Shown piece by piece: positions 56,286-64,000 of a stretch of 64,000 bases of DNA (positions within the stretch are counted from its first letter, which is position 1; every line of letters begins with the position of its first letter). Position numbers and translations under genes: made by a program. The notes beneath the pieces were generated by a model. The model ran no database searches, was not told where the DNA came from, and saw only the letters and a program-made list of their open reading frames with translations. Source of the DNA: Beroe forskalii (taxonomy: Eukaryota; Ctenophora; Nuda; Beroida; Beroidae); assembly GCA_011033025.1 (NCBI GenBank), contig WFMF01000051.1, forward strand, positions 558,001 to 622,000, read 5' to 3'.

Positions 56286-57620
56286 AATTATGTATATGAA
56301 CTTTCAATTCTGAAACAATGTTTTATTTGTTCAACACTGTTTTCTAATTCACAAAACATCAATTTATTGTCTTATCAACAGTTATAGGTTTACAGATCAT
56401 TGATTTAGTAGCATCTCATCAAATTTATAATTCAAAGCACTGATTTTCTGGACCATCATAGTTCCTGATCCATGATCTCTGTAGACTGAAACCACAGGGA
56501 TTTAAAATTTATTAAACGAAAATTATCCCTGGAAAGAAGAAACCTTGCCATTAAATTTGCAGTATAGCACATCAAAATTCATCAATATTTTGTTATATAT
56601 GAATTTTCAATTCTGGAACAATGTTTATTTGTTCAACACTGTTTTCTAATTCAAAACATCAATTTATTGTCTTATCAACAGTTACAGGTTTACAGATCAT
56701 TGATTTAGTAGCATCTCATCAAATTTATAATTCAAAGGCACTGAAAAACTGAAATCATTGTTTTCTGATCCATGATCTTCTAGGAGCAAAATTTAAAATT
56801 GGTTTTCCCAAGTCAGGAAAATTGAATTTGAAACAACAGTGAAAAACCTTGGTTTGCTAATGGAATTAATACTCATAACCATCAAAATTCATCAATATTT
56901 TGTTATGTATGGACTTTCAATTCTGGAACAATGTTTTATTTGTTATCACTGTTTTCTAATTCACAAAACATCAATTGATTGTCTTATCAACAGTTATAGG
57001 TTTACAGATCATTGATTTAGTAACATCTCATAAAATTTATAATTCAAAAGCACTGATTTTCTGGACCATCATGGTTTTCCTGATCCATGATCTCTGTAGA
57101 CTGAAACCACAGGGATTTAAAATTAATTATGGGGAAAATTATCCCAAAGTCATATGAATTTTGGTGTCAATATTTTTTGAATATTTGTTTGACTTTTCAA
57201 TTCTGGAACAATGTTTATTTGTATCAACACTGTTTTCTAATTCACAAAGATGTTCAATTGTCACATCAACAGTTATAGGTTTACAGATCATTGTTTTAGG
57301 ACATCAAATATTCAATTCTCTACCATCTTATAATGAAGCAATTCAAATACATTCAGCTTCAAGAAGAGTTTCAAGACTGATCCCTGATCAGAAAAATGTG
57401 AAACCACAGGGATGAAAAATTAATTAAACAAAAATATCCCATAAAAGATTGTATGATTAATGTTGCTGCATTAAATTTACTATATAGCATCAAAATATTA
57501 ATATATTTATGTTTATGGCGATTCATTTTCAATTCTGGAAACAATTTTTTATTTGTTCAACACTGTTTCTAATTCACAAAACATGAATTTATTGTCAACC
57601 TCAACAGTTATAGGTTTACA
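56286..57620 (-). repeat. Satellite 1 array in minus orientation, first block
   Basis: About four units; CCACAGGGATTTAAAAT recurs near 56495, 57105 and (diverged) 57400, and TTGTCTTATCAACAGTTA near 56367, 56662 and 56978. Units are more diverged than in the arms at 8980-27718, and some carry foreign inserts (56745-56880). Confidence 0.88.
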
Positions 57621-58480
57621 GATCATCAAATTAAAGTTCGAATTTTTTCAAAATTCCTTCGCCACGAGTTCTATGATGAATAAAAATTTTAGTTTTGTCC
57701 GAAATATTGTCACCCTGAGACTGGAGGCCACGCTTTTTTTCGCAAAATTAAAATTTCGAATTTAAAAATTTTCGCCATTGTGCCTATAATGAATAAAAAT
57801 TTTGGGGATTTTTTTTTCCCGCAATTTTGGATATATTTTTGACGGGCCACGCCCTTTTTTTTGGAAAAATTAAACTTTCAAATTTTTCAAAATTCACAAA
57901 ACATCAATTTTTTATGATGAATAAAAATTTTGAGAATTTTGTCAGATCATTGTCATTTAGTAGCATCTCATCAAATTTTTTTAAAAATTAAAAAATTTTT
58001 GAATTTCTTCGCCATCATAGTTTTTATGATCAGTTGATGAGAATTTTTTGAAACCACAGGGATTCAAAATTAATTAAGGCCAAAATTATCCGCGAAAATT
58101 AAAAATCGAATTTTTTTCAAAATAAATTTCCGCCATCGAGTTGCTTATGAAATTCATCAAGAATTTTTTCGGCAATATTTGGACTTTCAATTCTTTTTTC
58201 GTAGAAATGTTTTCGAATTTCCCTCAAAACTTCACGGTCAAATTGTCAAAACATGTCGTTTTCATGCGGCTGCCATCATGCGTCCGTAGACGGGAACCGA
58301 CTAGTTTTTTTAATTGCAATACATTTTTTAAATCAAACTTAAATTATGGCCATCGTAGTTTTTATCTATGATCTCTACTGAACTGAAACCACAGTTTTTT
58401 AAAATTAATTAAACATGCTTTCCATTCCAACTTTATCAGAATGTTTGTTTTTATATTATTTTTCAGTATTAACATCAAAA
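57621..58480 (-). other. Mosaic block: satellite 1 interleaved with a second sequence
   Basis: Satellite 1 landmarks remain in order (ACAAAACATCAATTT, TTTAGTAGCATCTCATC, GAAACCACAGGGATT, AAAATTAATTAA) but are separated by stretches such as TTCGCCATCATAG, CAAAATTAAAATTTCG, GAATAAAAATTTT and GGCCACGC that repeat four times within the block and nowhere else in the window. It reads like two repeats spliced together every 20-60 bases. Confidence 0.6.
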
Positions 58481-59198
58481 TAAGTTCAATATTATGTATA
58501 TTTTTATGAACTTTCAATTTTGAAACAATGTTTATATTTGTTAAACACTGTTTGTTTATTCACAAACATCAATTTATTGTCTTATCAACAGTTATAGTTT
58601 TATAATCATTGATTTAGTAATTAATTTATAAATTATAATTCAAATCCTGATTTTCTGGACCATCATGGTTTTCGTGATTTTATCTCTCTGCAGACTGAAA
58701 CCACAGGGATTAGTTTTAAATTATTGAACACTGAATCAGAAACCTTGAATTAAATTTGCAGTGTATAAATTTCATCAATATTTTGTTATGTATATTATTA
58801 ATTTTCAATTCTGGAACAATGTTTTATTTGTTCAACACTGTTTTCTTATTCACAAAACATCAATTTATTGTCTTATCAACAGTTACAGGTTTACAGATCA
58901 TTGATTTAGTAGCCTCTCATCAAATTTACAATTCAAATGCACTGATTTTCTGGACCATGATAGTTTTCCTGATCCATGATCTCTGTAGACTGAAACCACA
59001 GGGATTTAAAATTTATTAAACGAAAATTATCCCTGGAAAGCAGAAACCTTGCAATTAAATTTGCAGTATAGCACATCAAAATTCATCAATATTTTGTTAT
59101 ATATATGGACTTTCAATTCTGCAACAATGTTTTAATTGCTCAACACTGTTTTCTAATTCACAAAACATCAATTTATTGTCTTATCAACAGTTATAGGT
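58481..59198 (-). repeat. Satellite 1 array, second block
   Basis: About 2.3 units in minus orientation after the mosaic block. The last unit ends at ATCAACAGTTATAGGTTT, where unrelated sequence begins. Confidence 0.9.
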
Positions 59199-62100
59199 TT
59201 AACTTTTTGAGTTTTTGTTATTTTATCCGTCTTTACTCATAATTGTACCTGTAAATTCATGCATTGATAACGTCAGCATGCTGCAACTCAAAGCATCTGT
59301 TGGTATACCAGCAAGTCTCATAGCTTCCTAACTTTACTGAACTGTGTTTTTAAATTCAAATTAAGAAGTTCAGAACAATTTCTAGAATTGAAGTTATTGT
59401 GAAGTGCCAACATATTCTAATCTATTCTTGACCTCACGACTGAGAGTGCATACCTATCAATTAGATCATTGAAATTAAATTTGAATTGATGAATCCTGGC
59501 GTCCTAACGCTGACCACCCCACATTAGATCATACTAGCGGTATTCAACTTGGCTCAGTAGGTTGTCAGTCGTTGTCAGTTCTAGATCAGGACCCGTGAAT
59601 AGTTTCTATCCATCAATTTGATTATTCTGAATCTAAAAATAGAATCTGATATAATTTTAGAAAATACCTTATTAAGACTTCAAGACATATTCTCTTTTGA
59701 CAAAAATTAACAGCAGTTCTGACAGAAAAAGATATTATTCTTATCAAATGAAAGGTTTCGTTTCACCCTTTCTATCGAGCTGTCAACATACACTTACATT
59801 TACCGTTTCTTACTATTCCTAGAAACGTTATTCTCCGCTTGTTAGCGAAATTTATAGTTTATCATAATATTTTTACCCTCATTTGTTGATATTCTTTGTG
59901 TTATCTATTCTTTTGAAACCATTATTTTGGACGCACAATTAAAACAACACAATATACAATTATAAAATCATTGATAGTTCTTTCGTTTCTTTTGACTTTT
60001 GCATCCTATGCTGGCTTCGCTTTACGTCCTTTGCTTTTGGTTTTTTAATGATTGTTCTTCTCGTGATCGATATGTTGCAGTGTTTTGTACATGAGTCGCT
60101 GAAATTCTGAAAGTGCTGTCTGAAATTTACTCCCCGTAGATTCATGAAGTTGATTGTTAGTATCAAGAGAGCAAAAGTGGGCGCTCTTCCTTTCATGAAT
60201 TGTTACTCTTCTTTGATTATAGTACATGCCTTGGCAGTAACCTTCCACATAATTAGTGATTACACATAATTAGGCTCGTTTGTCGTCTTTGTCAACTCGC
60301 GCGTATTATGTCGTGTGACAAATGTGTGCACACGCCAAAGCGTCAATTACCACGGGTTGTGCTGGGTAAGAAGCAGGAAATCACCAATATCCTCCACTTT
60401 GAAGTATGATAATGACGTCACTCAAGGTCGCTTGTTATTGTTACGTGGTCCATGAGTTGTAATTAACCGTCACTCCTAGTTGAACACGCCATATGAATAT
60501 GTAGTGTGCTCGCGCATATTGTTATGTTTAACCGTGTTGTTTAAATTTCTGAAGGTGTGGTGCATAATCTTATAATACCTGACGTTTTCTGTTCTTGCAG
60601 GTTTAGGTCTGTACCCGGTAGAATACAACCTTTATTAAAAGGCTTGCTATTGAAGTTTTGATACAGATATATTGATACAGATCTTGTTGAATTTCAGTCT
60701 TTTTTTTGTTATCTGACGGATTTTTTTCGTCGAATGAAGAGTAAATCTTAGCCTGGAATTCCGTATGAAATTATAGCTAATCATGTGAAATTTTGAATTT
60801 AGTAGTTACGAGAGTAACAGCTAGCAAACGCTGTGAGTGATGAATGGTTTATTTGCATTTCAAGGAAGTAGTTGATAACCGGACCGTGAAAATGAACACA
60901 TCAAAGCTGTAGCGCGCTCACGGAAAAGGTTTTTTTCTGATATTTCACTTTAGTTTTAATCCTCACAGCGCTTCAACACAAACCGTTGCTGTGAGAACTT
61001 TCATTCAAATTTATAATGCGTCTCAGCAGTTCATGCACACCGCAATACACGCAGCTTTAACAAACCACATAACTACGCAATCTCTTAGCTTTTCAAGTCT
61101 CTAGAATTCTATCTCAAGTAATTCTTCCAAAATCCGGTGTTCTTAGTATACCGTGAATTGATGTACACATGTAATAGTTAAGAAGTTATGTTGTCTACAT
61201 CGAATAAGTTGGAAACTTTGAAGTTTAGTACTTTACTCACAGGATGATGTTATCAATGCGTGCTGTGACTTAATCACTGAATCCTCGAAACTTCAGAGTT
61301 TAACAGTACAGTTTAACGTGCCTTAGACATATTTTGATAGCTATAATAAATTAATTAAAATATTTACGTGTATAATATTGCTCTAGTAATTTGAACTTTA
61401 CATTTAGCACGTTCCATACATATATTACATTGTCTATTTGCTATAAAATACTATACCTGTCACCTGGAAGCATACCCACATACAACTTCTATTCCTTTCT
61501 CTGTACAACCCACGCATTCCAATGTCGAGCTTCAACTGACGCTTAGTGTACAGGCTAGAGGCCAAATATCCTAATTCCTGAATTCCTTTCCGTGCCAATT
61601 CGGAGAGTTTGTCGTTTCTTAACCGCCTGTCAGTGCCTACTGCCTATAAAGCGCTGGGTTATGTCAGTACCTACTACCTACAAAGGTTTAAAGTTTTATG
61701 TCAGTGCATTGAATTTCATATTCTGGGTTAGGTTGCTCTATTACATTGCTTATGAAGTCGTATGTGGGTTATGGAACCGACTACAGGAAAGCCATCAACT
61801 ATGTACCCACTAGCACGGATTCATTTCAGAATGGGTTTATACTCTATGTCCACTATCCAGGGGGTATGATTCTTCACAATTCACTCAGGTAATTGAAATT
61901 TGTGTGGTGTTGCGTCACTGCCCTTCCTTTCATCGAGTTATTTTTGTGCTTGCCGCCACCCATTTCTGGTTCGAGATTTCCTATTTCCCAGTTGGCGAAT
62001 GATCTTGAAGTTCGTGAAACCAATTACTATTTTACGCTCACTCCGCCTTACTCCAGACAACAATTCACAATCACACCACTTTTAGCATCACTCCACTCCA

Positions 62101-62299
62101 GCAGTACTTCACATTGTCACCGATCCAACACAAGGACACGTTCTGATAAGACTGTGCCCAACTTTTTGCCACTTTGAAAATCGCTTACATTTTTTTGCGT
62201 TCTAAGTTTGAGACTTGACTAACATCGATACAAGGCTGCCATATGGGTCCAGGGTTGGGTCCGAGTTAGATAGTACAGTTCATAGTGGGAAAGTGGAGA
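59199..62299. other. 3.1 kb without a recognised gene
   Basis: Mixed composition, no tandem or inverted repeats detected by eye. A 60-codon minus-strand ORF (about 60045-60224, MYYNQRRVTIHERK to LMYKTLQHIDHEKNNH) has protein-like composition but no splice or family support. Confidence 0.4.
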
Positions 62300-62301
62300 T
62301 A

Positions 62302-62731
62302 CCTTATTGGACTTTATTTAGCCGGCCTTTTTTTAACCGGTCCTTTTTTTAACCGGCCCTATGGACAAAAATCGAATCATTTTTGAACCATTTTAACCGG
62401 CCCCTTGGACAAAAATTCATCGAGCAGTTGACAAACCAAGGAATTTTTGCTCAAAAATAGCCACAATACCAACTCATACTAAGCAAATTGCATCAAAAAC
62501 CCAAAACCTGGTCTTATATCATTATTTAGGTCATTATCTGTGTTATATAATGACGTTCAAATGGATTTAAAAGTACAGAAGTCATGTAATAAACGTAACT
62601 TCTGACCTAAATCAACCGGCCTTTAATTTAATTGGCCCCATTTTAACCGGCCTTTTTTTAAACCGGCCCTTTGGAAAAAATCTCAAAGTCGTTTTTGTCC
62701 TTGAGGGCCGGTTAAATAAGGGCCAATAAGG
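62302..62731. mobile_element. Non-autonomous TIR element CCTTATTGG, TA target duplication
   Basis: TA at 62300-62301 and 62732-62733 flanks inverted ends CCTTATTGG..TTTATTTAGCCGGCC and GGCCGGTTAAATAA..CCAATAAGG. Subterminal TTTTAACCGGCC/TTTAACCGGTCC repeats occur on both sides, about six in all. Non-coding. The TA target suggests a Tc1/mariner-type source. Confidence 0.88.
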
Positions 62732-62733
62732 TA

Positions 62734-63470
62734 GTAGAAATTTTGGCGTGACGTCACCATCAGGGCTGAAAATCATAGTCTCAAATGGAGAGAGCCTGGA
62801 CCAAGGAGCTAAGTCCGAGGATTATACTAGAAAAGGATAAGGCCTGGCTCAGGGCTCTGGGTGGGTTGGGTAAGGTGAGGTGAGGTGGAGTGAAGGGATT
62901 TCTGATACCAATACTACGATTATGACCAAGTAGGCTCTTATTTTCCGTCAAACCCTCAGATTGTTAGGATGAATTTAGCTTTGATGCGGTATAAAGTACA
63001 GTTCCATTGTCCTAGTGAAGAAGTTGGCGATATTTGAGTCGCCAAACTTGTAATGCGGCAATAAACAATAATGCTTAAGAAATGAATTATATAATATAAT
63101 AATAAATTAAAGTTTTTTCTTACACGCTTAGACATTGTCAAATAGATATCAGAGAGGGAAATATTCTAGCCGTTTAAGCGTGACAACCTTCGAAAGCTAA
63201 AAACACAGATTACAAGAGTGTCACTTAACAAAATCTAACTTTTATGAGCAAATTCCATTGAATGCAATTTCAAAATAAAAAGTTTTCAGACACTTTTTAA
63301 ATTCTGAAATCTCAGGGATGCTTCTAATTGCCAACAGGGACAAAATATTTGCTTCCGTAATTATTCCGATAAACATATTAGATATTCATAGGTTCAATAA
63401 AAACCATTCATAAGATTAATAATTTTGAGTTCAATACTAAACGCTGAAACAGGTAAACGACCAAGTTCAG
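62734..63470. other. No gene seen
   Basis: Contains GGTAAGGTGAGGTGAGGTGG near 62870 and the second copy of the short repeat TTTCTTACACGCTTAGACAT (63117-63150). Confidence 0.4.
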
Positions 63471-63477
63471 GTTCTTA

Positions 63478-63905
63478 GCCGAGGCCGAGGCCGAGTTTGC
63501 ATAGTCAAGGCCGGAGCCGAGCAAGGTTGTTAAATACGTATTTTTTTTAAAATACGGCAAAAAATACAATAAGTATTTTTGGGCAGAATCTGCCGTACTT
63601 TTTTCTCCTTCAATTAAAAAATTTTGCTAAAATTTCGAAGAAGCAAGTCTATTGTTACATATAGGTCGCGCGCACTCTAAATGTTTACGATACCATCATT
63701 TTATTGTATTTGGTAGCGCATGCGCGCGTACTTTTTCACGTATTTAACAACCCCTATTCAGACTCCGTGATGATATTTCTAAGCCACGTATTGTGAGAAA
63801 AATACGCGTATTTTTCTTCAGAGGCCAATACGTCGTACTTTTTGGCGATTTTTTCACGTATTTAACATCCTGGGAGCCGAGGCCGAGGCTGAGTTCGGCC
63901 GAGTT
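63478..63905. repeat. GGCCGAG repeat split by a TIR element
   Basis: Repeats of GCCGAGGCCGAG at 63478-63533 resume at 63873-63903. Between them is the GTTAAATACGT element. Confidence 0.75.
63539..63866. mobile_element. Small AT-rich TIR element GTTAAATACGT
   Basis: Ends GTTAAATACGTATTTTTT and (inverted) ACGTATTTAAC; internal copies of TTCACGTATTTAACA near 63737 and TACGTCGTACTTTTT/GCCGTACTTTTTTC. About 328 bp, non-coding. No clear target duplication. It interrupts the GCCGAG repeat. Confidence 0.65.
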
Positions 63906-64000
63906 CATATAACTTTTGTGAAGCTACAATTTAATTTTGCTATGATTTTCTGTAAAACTATTTTAAAAGAATCTTTTGCCAATGGAATCGGCTAAATTTG

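Noticed and set aside
1-64000. tRNA, rRNA or other structured RNA genes
   Set aside because: No A/B box pair with a cloverleaf or rRNA block was recognised by eye; a covariance-model scan would be needed to be sure.

Overview
The window is eukaryotic and almost certainly metazoan. It is AT-rich, has spliced host exons with GT/AG borders, long introns, animal-type LINEs, a Penelope-like GIY-YIG endonuclease, a Crypton-type tyrosine recombinase relic and many hairpin DNA elements. No bacterial gene organisation is present. The sequence alone does not fix the species; a marine invertebrate is my best guess.

Host genes. The clearest host gene lies at 1578-8037 on the minus strand: eight coding exons that splice in frame into the N-terminal tail and most of a CRAL-TRIO (SEC14-like) domain, closest in my memory to MOSPD2. 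The rest of that gene lies beyond the left edge. Two minus-strand exons at 44293-44683 encode a coiled coil and C-terminal membrane anchor of another gene. A lone exon at 54311-54397 is weaker.

Mobile DNA. Most of the rest is nested transposon sequence. The largest assembly, 8980-27718, is an element whose inverted arms (about 1.9 kb each) are built from two tandem satellites (about 458 bp and 316 bp) joined at the same point in both arms. Between the arms is a decayed DDE-like transposase-type gene. A second foldback element (16846-23440), with a giant GATTCG-type palindromic minisatellite, sits inside that gene. A third element carrying a Crypton-like tyrosine recombinase relic (19247-23153) sits inside an arm of the second. 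Two 5'-truncated LINEs and a short TIR element are inserted in the satellite arms. Next, 27725-33627 is a foldback element with a close relative (30066-33366) inserted in it. Both carry a 172-174 bp tandem repeat that is recognisably related to the 171 bp repeat inside a third foldback at 5606-6510.

Right half. 33630-44000 holds minisatellites, a solo arm of the second foldback family, an unrecognised two-frame ORF region (37065-37875), a hairpin flanked by a 32 bp direct repeat, and a 2.0 kb TIR element full of a GGTCA/CCAGGGG minisatellite that interrupts a LINE 3' end. 44700-51300 is largely featureless. 51561-53688 is a Penelope-like relic bounded by inverted repeats. 55275-59200 is another satellite tract (a 444 bp satellite, then the 316 bp satellite in minus orientation) with a strange mosaic block at 57620-58480. 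Two short TIR elements lie near the right edge. The general theme is that many unrelated transposon families here carry satellite or minisatellite arrays within their inverted ends.
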